This document shows, piece by piece, positions 15,987 to 25,596 of a stretch of 64,000 nt of DNA. A program made the translations under genes and the position numbers. The notes beneath the pieces were generated by a model. It ran no database searches and had not been told where the DNA came from. It saw nothing but the letters and a program-made list of their open reading frames with translations. Each line of letters starts with the position of its first letter. Within the stretch, counting starts at the first letter, position 1. Source of the stretch: Kolteria novifilia (GTDB lineage: Bacteria; Planctomycetota; Planctomycetia; Kolteriales; Kolteriaceae); the NCBI GenBank assembly GCA_007748055.1, contig CP036279.1, positions 6,572,001 to 6,636,000 of the forward strand, given 5' to 3'.

Positions 15987-18953
15987 ATGGGCAGGACCTC
16001 GCCGAGAGGATCGAAACGACCTCGCACCTCCACAACCTCCAGCCCGATCTTGGCCATTGAGTCACTTGAGTCACGCTGTGTTCCCGCCACCGGGATTCTC
16101 AACGGTGGGTTCGACGATGGGACGCTTACGGGCTGGACGGACGCCGCCGTCGGATCGGCGGAGGTCGACACGACGCAAGAGGTCGTTCACGAAGGCGACG
16201 CGGCGGTAGTGCTCCGGCCCACGGACACGGGAACCGCTCGACTCGAGCAGACCGTCTCGCTCGAGGCCAACAGTACCTACACTCTTCGAGGCGCCATTGC
16301 CTCGCCCAAGGGCGCTTACGGATACCTCGGCGTGACCGGCTTCGACGGCCGCTGGTCAATCGAGGAAACGGGAGGAAACGCCGCTGGCTTCGAAACCCAC
16401 GAACTACAGTTCACCACCGGCGACGAGGCCACCGAAGCGGTCATCTTCCTCCAGGCTTGGAAGCAGCAATCGGGCGCGGTCTATTTCGACTCGATCTCGC
16501 TCGCCGGCCCCGGTCTCGGTGATCCTCAGCCGACCCCGAATCCCGACCCCTCTCCCGGACCCGATCCAGCACCCAACCCAACCGATAATCTCGTCGTCAA
16601 CGGCGACTTCGCCACGGAATCAACGTCGGGCTGGTCGGACGCGAGCCTGCTCGGCGCCGAAGCGACGGTCACCCCTGATGGCGGTGGCGACTTCGGTCTC
16701 ACGCTCACTCCGTCCGAAGCGGGGACGGCCCGCCTCGAGCAGTCGATTGCCGTCGAGCCTGACACCGAGTACGTCCTTTCGGGGATGATCGTCTCGGACG
16801 GGGCCTACGGCTATCTCGGCGTTCAGGGCTTCGACGGCCGTTGGTCGGTCGCCGAACAGGGAGGCAACGACGCCACGCCCCAGCGTCACGAACTCACCTT
16901 CACCACCGCCGCGGATGTCAGCCAAGTCACCCTCTACGTCCAGGCTTGGAAGGGGCAGGCGGGGAGCGTCTCGTTCGACGATCTGGTGCTCGTCCCCGTC
17001 GGCGCGGAGCAGCCCGATCCCGATCCGGATCCGAACCCCACGCCCGACCCCGAGCCACCGCCAGAACCTAGCGGCAATCTCTTTGTGGGCGGAAGCTTCG
17101 AAAGCGGCGACCTTTCGAGTTTCGTGATCGACGGCTCGGCCGCGATCGTGTCCGGCGACGCCACCGATGGTTCCCAGATCCTACGGTTGACGCCTGGCGC
17201 CAACCAAACCGCTCGCGTCACCCGGATCATGAGCGACCTCAAACCGGAAACGCTCTACACCATCGCCGTGAAAGTCCGCACCAGCTCCGAAGAGCTGTGG
17301 GGGTCATTCAGCGTCGACCAAGGTACCCAGATCGACAAGTCGAACTCCGCCACCGGCACCGAGTGGCAGGAGAAACGTTTCATCTTCTACACCGACGTGA
17401 ACGAGACGAGCGTCCGCGTTCGTCTCCAGGCCTACCTAACCGAGGTCGACGGCTACGTCGAGTTCGACGACATCCGCGTCACCGAAGGGCGGATGGCGAT
17501 GCCGGAAGAACTCCCGCCGGGCACCGTCCACGCCCTGCCCCCGTGGCTCCCCACGCTGCCGGCGCCGGGAGCGAACGTGGTGCAGGCCTCCTCCTTCGAG
17601 TCGGAGGATGACGACTACGACGCCGACTACTTCTGGATCATGGACCATGGCGCGTTCACCGAGACCGCCGACGGCGCGCACCTGACGCTGACGCCCCAGA
17701 TGGACGAGACCGCTCGAGCCGTGCAGGACATTCAGGTCGCACTGGTTCCGAGGACGACCTATACGCTGACTGCCAAGGCCAAGGTAAGCGACCAAGGTGG
17801 TTCGGGAACCATCGCCTTCGTGATGCGCGACGGATCGACCGCGTCGGCGATTGTCACGAGCGACGAGTGGTCGACCATTTCACTTACCTTCGACACGGGA
17901 GAGGACTACACCTACGGCAAGGTCCTCCTTGAGAGCTGGAAGGGTAACCCCGGCTCGTTCCTCGTCGACGACGTCGTGCTCAACGCGGTCGGCGGCGAGT
18001 GGCTCGACACGCCCTCTCCCACCCCGGCGATGACGACCGAGGTCCTCTACGACGACTTCAGCGGTGGCCTCTCCTCCGACAATTGGCTGATCGTCGATCG
18101 GGCTTGGGGAGGCGACAACGGCGGGCTCGTTCCCGAGAACGTCTCGATCGAGGATGGCATCCTCAAGCTCGAAGCTCACGGCGACCTCTACGACGGTGAT
18201 GTCGTCGGCCATGGCGGTCAGACCAACCGTGTCGGCGCCGGGATCGCGACGCGCGACTACTACGCCTCGGGCCTCTACGAGGTCAACGCCCGGATCCCGA
18301 CCGAGCTCGGGGCGGCCACCGCCTTCTGGACCTTCCACTACATCGAGTACTTCCCCGGCCAGGAAGAGTACTGGCAGGAACCGAGCAAGATTCGCAATAC
18401 CGAGATCGATTGGGAGTTCCCGACCGCCCTCCAATCGGGGGAGACCAACGATCCGATCGCGTTTTCGAACGCCCGAGCCAACAGTTGGGGCGGCCAGCAA
18501 GGGGGCGAAGGCGCCCACCATCCCGGACGGGTCGAGATCCCGGCATGGGCCCTCGATGGGGAGTTCCACAACTACGCGATCGAATGGCACACCGGCGAGG
18601 ACGACGAGACTCCCCGGGTGATCTGGCGAATCGATGGGATCGAGATCTATCGCGTCGAGGGGGCCGCGTTCGGCCAGGACCACATCCCCTATCGCGCCGC
18701 CCGATTCTGGGTCGGCATCTGGTTCCCCGCGGCAGGATACAAGGAACTCGTCGACGGCGAGTATCGCGACACCGTCGGCTGGGCCGGCGACCCAAACTTC
18801 GACACGACGGTCCTCGAAGTCGACTGGATTCGCATCACGCCCTTCAACGAAGCAGGCGACGCGTGGGAAGCCGAGACCTGGCCCAACGGTTGGTATGCCA
18901 CGCCGAACGAGTATCCCGACGCGGACTCGGCCATCGACGAAGCCTTGTCGTGA
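15987..18953 (+). CDS. Multi-modular secreted GH16 glycoside hydrolase with CenC-like carbohydrate-binding modules
   Basis: 988 residues from the ATG at 15987; the frame extends to 15807 but GGAGA and the N-terminal motif support the later start. Residues ~20-35 carry LAIESLESRCVPAT, the LE-x-R-x-P motif found at the N-terminus of many planctomycete surface proteins. Four CenC-like beta-sandwich modules follow, opening ILNGGFDDG, LVVNGDFATES, LFVGGSFESG and VVQASSFESE. The first three are separated by Pro/Asp-rich linkers. The C-terminal ~300 residues are a GH16 domain (LYDDFSGGLSSDNW...) with the catalytic motif NTEIDWEF (E-x-D-x-E) and WHTGEDDETPRVIWRIDG. It should hydrolyse a beta-1,3 or beta-1,4 galactan or glucan such as agar, carrageenan or laminarin. 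It ends only 13 bases from the convergent M16 gene. Confidence 0.88.
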   Translation: MGRTSPRGSKRPRTSTTSSPILAIESLESRCVPATGILNGGFDDGTLTGWTDAAVGSAEVDTTQEVVHEGDAAVVLRPTDTGTARLEQTVSLEANSTYTLRGAIASPKGAYGYLGVTGFDGRWSIEETGGNAAGFETHELQFTTGDEATEAVIFLQAWKQQSGAVYFDSISLAGPGLGDPQPTPNPDPSPGPDPAPNPTDNLVVNGDFATESTSGWSDASLLGAEATVTPDGGGDFGLTLTPSEAGTARLEQSIAVEPDTEYVLSGMIVSDGAYGYLGVQGFDGRWSVAEQGGNDATPQRHELTFTTAADVSQVTLYVQAWKGQAGSVSFDDLVLVPVGAEQPDPDPDPNPTPDPEPPPEPSGNLFVGGSFESGDLSSFVIDGSAAIVSGDATDGSQILRLTPGANQTARVTRIMSDLKPETLYTIAVKVRTSSEELWGSFSVDQGTQIDKSNSATGTEWQEKRFIFYTDVNETSVRVRLQAYLTEVDGYVEFDDIRVTEGRMAMPEELPPGTVHALPPWLPTLPAPGANVVQASSFESEDDDYDADYFWIMDHGAFTETADGAHLTLTPQMDETARAVQDIQVALVPRTTYTLTAKAKVSDQGGSGTIAFVMRDGSTASAIVTSDEWSTISLTFDTGEDYTYGKVLLESWKGNPGSFLVDDVVLNAVGGEWLDTPSPTPAMTTEVLYDDFSGGLSSDNWLIVDRAWGGDNGGLVPENVSIEDGILKLEAHGDLYDGDVVGHGGQTNRVGAGIATRDYYASGLYEVNARIPTELGAATAFWTFHYIEYFPGQEEYWQEPSKIRNTEIDWEFPTALQSGETNDPIAFSNARANSWGGQQGGEGAHHPGRVEIPAWALDGEFHNYAIEWHTGEDDETPRVIWRIDGIEIYRVEGAAFGQDHIPYRAARFWVGIWFPAAGYKELVDGEYRDTVGWAGDPNFDTTVLEVDWIRITPFNEAGDAWEAETWPNGWYATPNEYPDADSAIDEALS

Positions 18954-18966
18954 CCGTCGGGTAACC

Positions 18967-21654
18967 TCAGGAGGTCGCGCCGTTCATGATCGCGCCGACT
19001 GCGTCGGCGAGGTCTCCGGTCTGCTCGGGATCGCCGACGACGACGACGCGCGTTCCCTCGAGCCGAAGATGGCGACGAATCACTTCGTCGACCGTCGCGA
19101 GGGTCAATTCGCGAATCCCGGTGACGTAGTGGCTGTAGTAGTCGTCGGGCAAGTCATAGAGCGCGAGCTGGGCCAAGTGTGACAAGATGCCGCCGCTGGT
19201 CTCGAACCGGGCCGGAAAACGGCGGATGAGATACGCCTTGGCGTAATCGAGCTCCTCTTGGGTGATCGGCTTGCCGTCGGAGAGTGAGGCGATCTGGGTG
19301 AGAAACTCCTCCACCGCCTCACGCGTGCCGCTCGACTGGACCGCGGCGCCCGCGGTGAAGGCGCCACCGGCGCGCCGGAGCGTCAGGCTGCTGCGAGCAC
19401 CATACGTCAGCCCCTTTTCTTCTCGAAGGCTAAGGTTGAGCCGACTGGCGAACTGCCCTCCCAGGACCGTGTTGGCCACAAGTAGCGGCAGGTAGTCGGG
19501 CGAGGAGCGGGCGATCGATGCTCGTCCAACCCGAATCACCGACTGGGCCGAGCCGGGCCGATCGACCGTCACCACATGCTGCCCATTGACGTCGGGACGT
19601 TCGAATGGTGTCGGCATGTCGGTCGAACCTCGCTGCTTCCAGTCGGCGAAGTGGTGCTCGACCATCTCCATCACTTCCGCGAGCGTCGTGTCGCCAACGA
19701 CGAGAAGGGTCGCGCCATCGGGGCGATAGCGGCGTTCGAAGAAGTCGACGACGTCGGCACGACCGATCCGTCGCAGGTCCTCTTCGCGTCCATCGCAACA
19801 ACGACCATAGGGGTGATCGGAGCCGAAGATCGCTTCGTCGATGGCCTCGTCGGCGAGGTAGGCGGGTTGTTCCTCGCGATACGCGATCTCCGCGAGAAGA
19901 CGGCCACGCTCCCGTTCGAAGTCGTCCTCGGCCAGCATCGGTTGTCGCAAGACTTCGGCCAAGAGGGCGAAGGACTCGTGACGCATCTCCCGCAGGCAGC
20001 GAAGCGAGAGACTACCACTCTCGACCCCCATGCTCGACTGCAATGTCGCGCCGAGATGATCGAGCTTACGGACGAGCCCGAGTCCTTGATGGCGGACGGT
20101 TCCCTCGTCAAGCAGTTCCGAAGTAAGCCGCGCGAGTCCCGACTTGTCGGCGACGTCGTGACTGGACCCGGCGCGCATCAGCAGCAGATAGTCGATGCGC
20201 GGCAGCCGGGGCCAACGGACGAAGAGGAGGTCGAGTCCGCATGACGCGGTGGCCCGCTCGATCGCCGGAGCGCGAAAATCGGGATCGGGGCCGGCGTCCG
20301 GTAGGTGATCGTGGTGCCCCTTCTTCTTCGGAACGTGCGTTCCGGAACGATCTTCCGTCACCTCGCGTGCCGCCTTTGCTTGGCCACCTTGAGGCAGAAC
20401 GCGCACCGAGGCGTAGGGACCGTTGAGATAACTCGCGGTGACGCGCTGGACATCCTCCGCGGTGACGGTCTGATAGGCATCGAGTTCGACGATGAACGAA
20501 CGGGCGTGGAGATCCCCGGCGTAGAAAAGGTAGTGATTGAACGCGTCGGCGCGACCGAGCAGAGTTTCGATGCGGGCGTAGGCCTGATTCGCGTAAAAGT
20601 TGCGAATCCGCGTCATCTCGTCCTCGGTCGGAGGCGTGCTCGCCAACTCGGCGATCTGCTCGCGAATGACCACCTCGATCTCGTCGAGCGACTTGCCTGG
20701 CAACGCGTAGGCCCGAATACCGAACTGCCCGGTCAACTTGAGCGTCGCGTTGTAGGCGCCGATGGTGCTGATCAGGCGGCGCTCGCGATCGAGAATGCGT
20801 TTGAGCCGACTATCCTTGCTCCGCCCCGCGAGGACTTGGGCGGCGAAGTCGAGGGCCGGCTCGTCGGCATGAAAGCGGGTAATACCCGGCCACGCCAAAT
20901 CGAGTCGCGGCAGCGCCACACGGTCCTCGAGCTCGGTGCTCCGCGAGCCATCTAGCGGCGATTCAATCACCTCTTGAATCGGCGGTTTGCTGCCGTCGGG
21001 AATCCCCCCGAAGTACCGTTCGATCCAGTCCTTCGTCGTTGGAGCTTCGAAGTCGCCCGCCACGACCAGCGACGCGTTGGAAGGACGGTAGTAGGTCTCG
21101 AAGAAGTCCTTGGCGTCTTGGAGCGTCGCGGCCTCGATGTGCTCCATCCAGCCGATCACCGGCCAGGAATAGGGATGATCGTCCGGGTAGAGCTGCTTGG
21201 CCATCACTTCGCTGGCCCGGCCGTAGGGCTGGTTGTCGATTCGCTGGCGCCGTTCATTTTGGACGACCGAACGCTGGTTTTCGAGTTTGGCCTCGCTGAG
21301 CACCGGCAAGAGCCGCCCCATGCGATCGGCCTCCATCCAGAGGGCCCGTTCGAGGAAGTTGCTGGGAACCACCTCGTAGTAGTTCGTGCGATCGTTGCTC
21401 GTGGAGCCGTTGATCGAGCCCCCCGCCTCCTGAAGAGGCTTGAAGTACTCATCATCGTAGCCCGCCGAACCCTCGAACATGAGGTGCTCGAAGAGGTGGG
21501 CGAGTCCCGTCAGCGTCGGCGATTCGTTCTTGGAACCGACGTGATACCACAGGTTCACCGCGACGATGGGAATCGCTCGGTCCTGATGCAGCACGACTTC
21601 CAGGCCGTTGCCAAGGCGGTAGCGGTCCAGGGCGAACTCGAGAATGTTGCTCAC
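18967..21654 (-). CDS. M16 family zinc peptidase, fused two-half form
   Basis: 895 residues containing two M16 halves. The N-terminal half has the inverted zinc motif HLFEH (residues 53-57) and the downstream Glu in VVQNERRQRIDNQPYGRA. The second half (from about residue 455, LDLLFVRWPRLPRIDYLLLM) keeps the fold but has no HxxEH, as usual for the inactive half. A short hydrophilic spacer (about residues 425-450, HVPKKKGHHDHLPD) joins them. No signal peptide is visible, so it may be cytoplasmic, unlike many bacterial M16 proteins. In many bacteria the halves are separate genes. Confidence 0.9.
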   Translation of the reverse strand: MSNILEFALDRYRLGNGLEVVLHQDRAIPIVAVNLWYHVGSKNESPTLTGLAHLFEHLMFEGSAGYDDEYFKPLQEAGGSINGSTSNDRTNYYEVVPSNFLERALWMEADRMGRLLPVLSEAKLENQRSVVQNERRQRIDNQPYGRASEVMAKQLYPDDHPYSWPVIGWMEHIEAATLQDAKDFFETYYRPSNASLVVAGDFEAPTTKDWIERYFGGIPDGSKPPIQEVIESPLDGSRSTELEDRVALPRLDLAWPGITRFHADEPALDFAAQVLAGRSKDSRLKRILDRERRLISTIGAYNATLKLTGQFGIRAYALPGKSLDEIEVVIREQIAELASTPPTEDEMTRIRNFYANQAYARIETLLGRADAFNHYLFYAGDLHARSFIVELDAYQTVTAEDVQRVTASYLNGPYASVRVLPQGGQAKAAREVTEDRSGTHVPKKKGHHDHLPDAGPDPDFRAPAIERATASCGLDLLFVRWPRLPRIDYLLLMRAGSSHDVADKSGLARLTSELLDEGTVRHQGLGLVRKLDHLGATLQSSMGVESGSLSLRCLREMRHESFALLAEVLRQPMLAEDDFERERGRLLAEIAYREEQPAYLADEAIDEAIFGSDHPYGRCCDGREEDLRRIGRADVVDFFERRYRPDGATLLVVGDTTLAEVMEMVEHHFADWKQRGSTDMPTPFERPDVNGQHVVTVDRPGSAQSVIRVGRASIARSSPDYLPLLVANTVLGGQFASRLNLSLREEKGLTYGARSSLTLRRAGGAFTAGAAVQSSGTREAVEEFLTQIASLSDGKPITQEELDYAKAYLIRRFPARFETSGGILSHLAQLALYDLPDDYYSHYVTGIRELTLATVDEVIRRHLRLEGTRVVVVGDPEQTGDLADAVGAIMNGATS

Positions 21655-21855
21655 AGGCCTCTTCTATGCTTCTGAACTCAGGATTGCTCACTGCGTGCCA
21701 AATCCCGAATTCTACACGCACCGAGGTCAAAGAGGAACCGAGGTTGTCTTCCCCGAGGTCGCGTCCGGGCGAGAAGCGTCTGTTTTCAACAGCGTCGACA
21801 AGAGGGAGTGGGGCGGGGGGTGCGGTGGTCGCTCCAGGGAGAGGATGGTCCTTCG

Positions 21856-22173
21856 CTACCAATCGGCTTCGAGAAGAACCTTGTCGCCCTCGATCTTGAT
21901 GGGGTAGGTGTTGACGCGTGTCCCGGCCTGGGGAGCATCGGCCCAAATGCCATCGTCGATGCGAAAGCGCCACGCGTGCCACGGGCAGGTGACGATACCG
22001 TCGGCGACGTGCCCTTCACTGAGCGGGGCGCCGGCGTGCGGACAGCAATCGTCGATCGCGTGAATCTTGCCCTCGATCCGAAAGAGGGCGATCAGTCGGC
22101 CCTCGACGACGACCGCTTGACCGGCGTTTTCGTCGATGTCGTCAACCTTTGCGACTTCCAACCAGCGGCTCAT
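21856..22173 (-). CDS. Rieske [2Fe-2S] ferredoxin-like protein (NirD-like)
   Basis: 105 residues. Cluster ligands are clear: DCCPHAGAPL (C-x-H) and VTCPWHAWRF (C-x2-H), 18 residues apart. The ATG at 22173 (MSRWLEVAKV) has GGAGA upstream, so the longer frame to 22212 is rejected. This single-domain type serves as an electron carrier for dioxygenases or as the NirD small subunit of nitrite reductase, but neither partner is present. It follows the sigma/anti-sigma-like pair on the same strand with a 54-base gap and could be part of that operon. Confidence 0.88.
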   Translation of the reverse strand: MSRWLEVAKVDDIDENAGQAVVVEGRLIALFRIEGKIHAIDDCCPHAGAPLSEGHVADGIVTCPWHAWRFRIDDGIWADAPQAGTRVNTYPIKIEGDKVLLEADW

Positions 22174-22227
22174 GAAGGGATCTCCAGGGATTCGATGGGG
22201 CGGCATGCTCACCCTGGATCAGTCTAG

Positions 22228-23217
22228 TCATTCGGGGGTGGAAGTCCCCGCGGACGACTCGGTCGCCCCGGCCGGCTTTGGGAGGGAGACGTCCTCCAGA
22301 TGGAAGACCTTACGGTCGCTCTCGTGGTGAGCCGAGTGCTCGTACCAATTGTCGGGAAGCTTGGGCGAGCCCGCGAAGGAGAGCCGAACCCGCCGCCAAC
22401 CGACCAGCGGGATTCCCCCCTCGATATCGAGTCGCTCGATCACCCCCGTTTTGGGATCGGCATAGAGATCAATGGTCTCCGGACCGACCCGCTCGCTGTT
22501 GAGCCGGCGACCGCGCAAGTGAATCCAGTCTCCCTCGGCCCCCTCGGGGGCATCGCTGGTCAGGGTGAGATCGTAGTCCTCCCCGAAACGCCGAAGCACC
22601 GCTTGCAAACTCAAGAACGGAACGTCCTCACCCTTTTTGCTGATGAAATGACGAAAACGATCGGCATCGCGCGAGGCGAAAATCGGCCCCACGGGCGGAA
22701 TCCACCAAGCCAGGTCGCCATCGGTTCCCACGTAGACATCCCCAAGAGGCGTCGGGCGGCGAATGACGAAATGATCGCCGCCGCGGACGTAGACGACGCT
22801 CTCCACCGTGCCGGGAAACAGGGTGCCCCCTTCCGCCATCACCGCGTACTGCCGATCGACCTCCTGAGCGTTCTTCTCCATGATGAACTCAAGCGCGGCA
22901 TGAGCGTCGCGTGCGAGCCCGCCGGTGAACAACCAGAACGCTCCCGCGATCATCAGCGTCGCGGCGATGCCGATCCCCGATCCCAACCACGGCGGCCTCG
23001 GCAACGTCCAACGCCGACGCGTCGTCCGCTCAAGAAGTTCCATCACCCGCTGGGTTCGATCCTCGGGCGTTTCGGTGCCATGAACCCGCTCCAAGAGCGC
23101 GTCGACGAAGAGGTGATCGGCGTGCCGCCGGAGCTCGTCCGAGGTCGCGTTCTCGGAAGGAGAGGCGAGCGGTTCGCCCTCCTCGTAGCGGTCTTCTCGA
23201 TTGTTGGCGCTGTTCAT
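22228..23217 (-). CDS. Single-pass membrane protein coupled to an ECF sigma factor (anti-sigma-like)
   Basis: 329 residues from the ATG at 23217. The N-terminal ~90 residues are charged and cytoplasmic, followed by one transmembrane segment (IGIAATLMIAGAFWLFTGG, near residues 95-115) and a ~210-residue outer domain. That domain has a LolA/DUF2092-like look (VYVRGGDHFVIRRPTPLGD, DLYADPKTGVIERLDI). The start overlaps the sigma-factor stop by four bases (ATGA), so the two are translationally coupled. That and the topology suggest it controls the sigma factor, although no ZAS zinc motif is seen in the N-terminal part. Confidence 0.75.
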   Translation of the reverse strand: MNSANNREDRYEEGEPLASPSENATSDELRRHADHLFVDALLERVHGTETPEDRTQRVMELLERTTRRRWTLPRPPWLGSGIGIAATLMIAGAFWLFTGGLARDAHAALEFIMEKNAQEVDRQYAVMAEGGTLFPGTVESVVYVRGGDHFVIRRPTPLGDVYVGTDGDLAWWIPPVGPIFASRDADRFRHFISKKGEDVPFLSLQAVLRRFGEDYDLTLTSDAPEGAEGDWIHLRGRRLNSERVGPETIDLYADPKTGVIERLDIEGGIPLVGWRRVRLSFAGSPKLPDNWYEHSAHHESDRKVFHLEDVSLPKPAGATESSAGTSTPE

Positions 23218-23756
23218 GTTGCTGTTGCCTCGGCCCAGCGAAGTTTTCCGTGCAAGCATCCCAAGAGCTTCTCGCGACCGCGTTGGAGCCTCTTTTTGAC
23301 GTTCTCGATCGAGACCGAGAGACGTTCGGCGAGTTCCCGGCCCTTCATCCCTTCCCGATAGCGCAGCTCGATCGTCGATCGGTAGGGCTCGGGGAGATCC
23401 TTCAAGCAGTCGCGCAGTGACTCGAGCTTCTCGTCGAGCGTGTCCCCGGTCTGGCGGTGCAGCGATTCGCAGCGGGCCTCAAGAAACTCGAGGACCTGCT
23501 CTTGCTGGATCACCTCGCGGCGATTGCCGGACATCTTGCGAAAGTGGCGCTTGAGCAAGTTCGAGGCGATGCCTCGAAGCCACGGTCCGAAAGGGCGAAA
23601 GGGGTCGAACTGATGGATCCGCCTCCAGGCAACCAACCAGGTCTCCTGGAAGATGTCGTCGACCGCGGCTCGATCGCGCAGCGACGCCCGCAGGTAAACC
23701 AGCAACATGTCCGAGTGCTCGCGGACGAGAACTTCGAAGAGATCTTTGAAATCCAT
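23214..23756 (-). CDS. ECF RNA polymerase sigma factor
   Basis: 180 residues from the ATG at 23756 (MDFKDLFEVLVREH). A longer frame to 24065 is Arg-rich and rejected. Region 2 (residues ~20-90) includes the core-binding segment AAVDDIFQETWLVAWRR; region 4 (residues ~115-175) includes LPEPYRSTIELRYREGMKGRELAERLSVSIENVKKRLQRG, a typical helix-turn-helix. It resembles the sigma-70 subgroup common in planctomycetes and Verrucomicrobia. The next gene overlaps by four bases and encodes a membrane protein likely to hold it at the membrane. The target regulon cannot be inferred. Confidence 0.9.
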   Translation of the reverse strand: MDFKDLFEVLVREHSDMLLVYLRASLRDRAAVDDIFQETWLVAWRRIHQFDPFRPFGPWLRGIASNLLKRHFRKMSGNRREVIQQEQVLEFLEARCESLHRQTGDTLDEKLESLRDCLKDLPEPYRSTIELRYREGMKGRELAERLSVSIENVKKRLQRGREKLLGCLHGKLRWAEATAT

Positions 23757-24162
23757 GGTGTCCCCAATCGTCTTGATCCTCCAGTTAACCATTCCCAGGT
23801 GCCCGCGAAAAGGGGACAAGTGATCGGCGAGAAGACTTGGGGGAAGTCGTTCGCCGAGAAACCGGCTCGTGAGAGCCGCCGGCGGGGCGATTCGATCCGA
23901 TCGCGCAAAAAGAATTTGCCTGACGGGTCTCGCGAGGTTTAGAAAGGTCACTGACTGGGCCGACTGTTGGGGGCAGATCCGAATTCGGCGAACCGTCCCT
24001 CGCGCGGAACCGAGCGAGCGTTCGCGGATCGCATGCCAACGTGCATCTTCCTTCCTTGGGGCCACGACGGGTCCACCCGCACCAACGAGGTCGACGTGAC
24101 CGTCGCCCGGTCAACTGACACAACCGAGAACCATTGTCGAAAATCGCAATTGGAGAGTGCCG
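23757..24162. other. Intergenic region between divergent sigma-factor and epimerase genes
   Basis: About 400 bases without a convincing gene. It should hold the promoters of both. TGGAG lies about seven bases before the ATG at 24163. No repeat or RNA structure recognised. Confidence 0.5.
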
Positions 24163-25332
24163 ATGGGATACCAGCAGACGTCGCAACATCGCCCAGGAAA
24201 GAGTTCGTACCACCAGATCGGGCTGGTACGGGGCCAATTCGGGGACATTCCCGAAGACCAATGGCTCGACTACCTGGCCGAGACCGGATTCGACGGCTGG
24301 GAGGAAGCGACGTGGGAACTCGATCTCTCCAAGTGCCGCGACGATGCCGGCGCCGAAGCCTACGCCAAGGAGCGTGTCGAGAAAGCGAAGAGCCGCGGGC
24401 TGGAGATCTTCACCCTCGCGACGCACCTGCAGGGCCAGGCCCTCGGTGACGAACCCTCCGCCAAGACGCTCCAGTTCTGTGGCGGCGAAGCGATTGAAGC
24501 CTACGCGAGCTGGCGAGCGGCCGGCAGCGAACCGCCTCGGACCGATCCCTACTTCGTTCCCGAGGAAGTCGGCAAGCTGATCCACAGCCAGGCCCAAGCC
24601 GATCTGATCGCGGCCGTGCGGCTGGCCCACTACGTCGGCAAGCTCCAAGATCGCAAGGTTCCCGTCCCGGGGTTCGTCGGTTCCCCGGCGAACTGCTGGA
24701 GCCACTTCTTCGAGTTCCCGCCCCGCCCCAGTTCGATCGCCGGTCACGCGATTGCCGAAGTGCTCGACGTTAGCCTGGAGTTGCTCGCGGAACGTTTCGG
24801 CCCGGTCTTCGATGCCTGCAAGAAATACGGCGTCACGTACGATCTCGAATGTCACCCGAGCGAACGCGCCATGGGCGACATCGAGTCCGCCGGCGACTAC
24901 CTAAGGGCGATGGAGAAAGCGGGATTCGCGGGCGTGGTCGGCTTCAACTTCGACCCGAGCCACATGCTCTGGCAGAACGTCTCGCCGATCGAGTTCATCC
25001 GCGAGTACGGCGACGTCATCCACTGCGCCCACATCAAGGGCGTGCAAGTCGTCAAGGATCCGGTCCGTGCCGGGCTACTTGGCGGTCATCGCCCGATGGG
25101 CCACCGGCTCAACGGCTGGAACTTCGTCACCCCCGGCTCGGGACGCGATAGCATCAACATCGAGGAGTGCCTCGTCGAACTCAATCGGGCCGGGTTCAGC
25201 GGCGCGGTCAGCATCGAGTGGGAAGACAACGACGCCTACAAGCTCGACGGCGGACGCGCCGCGTTGGCGAACGTGCATCGGTCCGATCTCCCCCCCTCGA
25301 CTGGACGCCACGATGACACGCTGAAGGCGTGA
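24163..25332 (+). CDS. Sugar phosphate isomerase/epimerase
   Basis: 389 residues of the xylose isomerase-like TIM-barrel superfamily, longer than the 13523-14383 protein. A Cys- and Phe-rich insertion (GSPANCWSHFFEFPPRP) lies before the second half. Likely metal ligands are the Glu in YDLECHPSE, Asp in FNFDPSHMLWQN, His in HCAHIKGV and Glu in VSIEWEDND. The start MGYQQTSQHR has TGGAG seven bases upstream; an in-frame GTG two codons earlier is the alternative. Close relatives are abundant in planctomycetes next to oxidoreductases of inositol or sugar catabolism, but no such gene is beside it. Confidence 0.85.
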   Translation: MGYQQTSQHRPGKSSYHQIGLVRGQFGDIPEDQWLDYLAETGFDGWEEATWELDLSKCRDDAGAEAYAKERVEKAKSRGLEIFTLATHLQGQALGDEPSAKTLQFCGGEAIEAYASWRAAGSEPPRTDPYFVPEEVGKLIHSQAQADLIAAVRLAHYVGKLQDRKVPVPGFVGSPANCWSHFFEFPPRPSSIAGHAIAEVLDVSLELLAERFGPVFDACKKYGVTYDLECHPSERAMGDIESAGDYLRAMEKAGFAGVVGFNFDPSHMLWQNVSPIEFIREYGDVIHCAHIKGVQVVKDPVRAGLLGGHRPMGHRLNGWNFVTPGSGRDSINIEECLVELNRAGFSGAVSIEWEDNDAYKLDGGRAALANVHRSDLPPSTGRHDDTLKA

Positions 25333-25374
25333 GCGAACCGACACTCACGAATTGAGGACTTATGACTTGGGTGC

Positions 25375-25431
25375 CATGCCCACGCTCGCGGTGAGCATGC
25401 AAGGAGAAAAATCACGCTCGCCGTGGGCATG
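25375..25431. repeat. Inverted repeat of the TGCCCACG family
   Basis: Arms CATGCCCACG and CGTGGGCATG (10 bp, perfect) enclose 37 bases that contain a second partial copy (CGCTCGCGGTGAGCATGC). It begins 43 bases after the epimerase stop and may end its transcript. Related hairpins are at 15542 and 62376. Confidence 0.6.
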
Positions 25432-25596
25432 CCAAGGGGTCACGTTCGGGGGGATAGCTATTCCTCGCGAGCCCCAGTGGGGCATCACTTCTCACAACTC
25501 CTAGCACCATCCTTGGTATAAGATAATCAAGACCATCATCCCATCCTCGAACCGGTAGAAGACTCGTCGCCTCGCCAGGTCAAAGGGAGCGAATCC

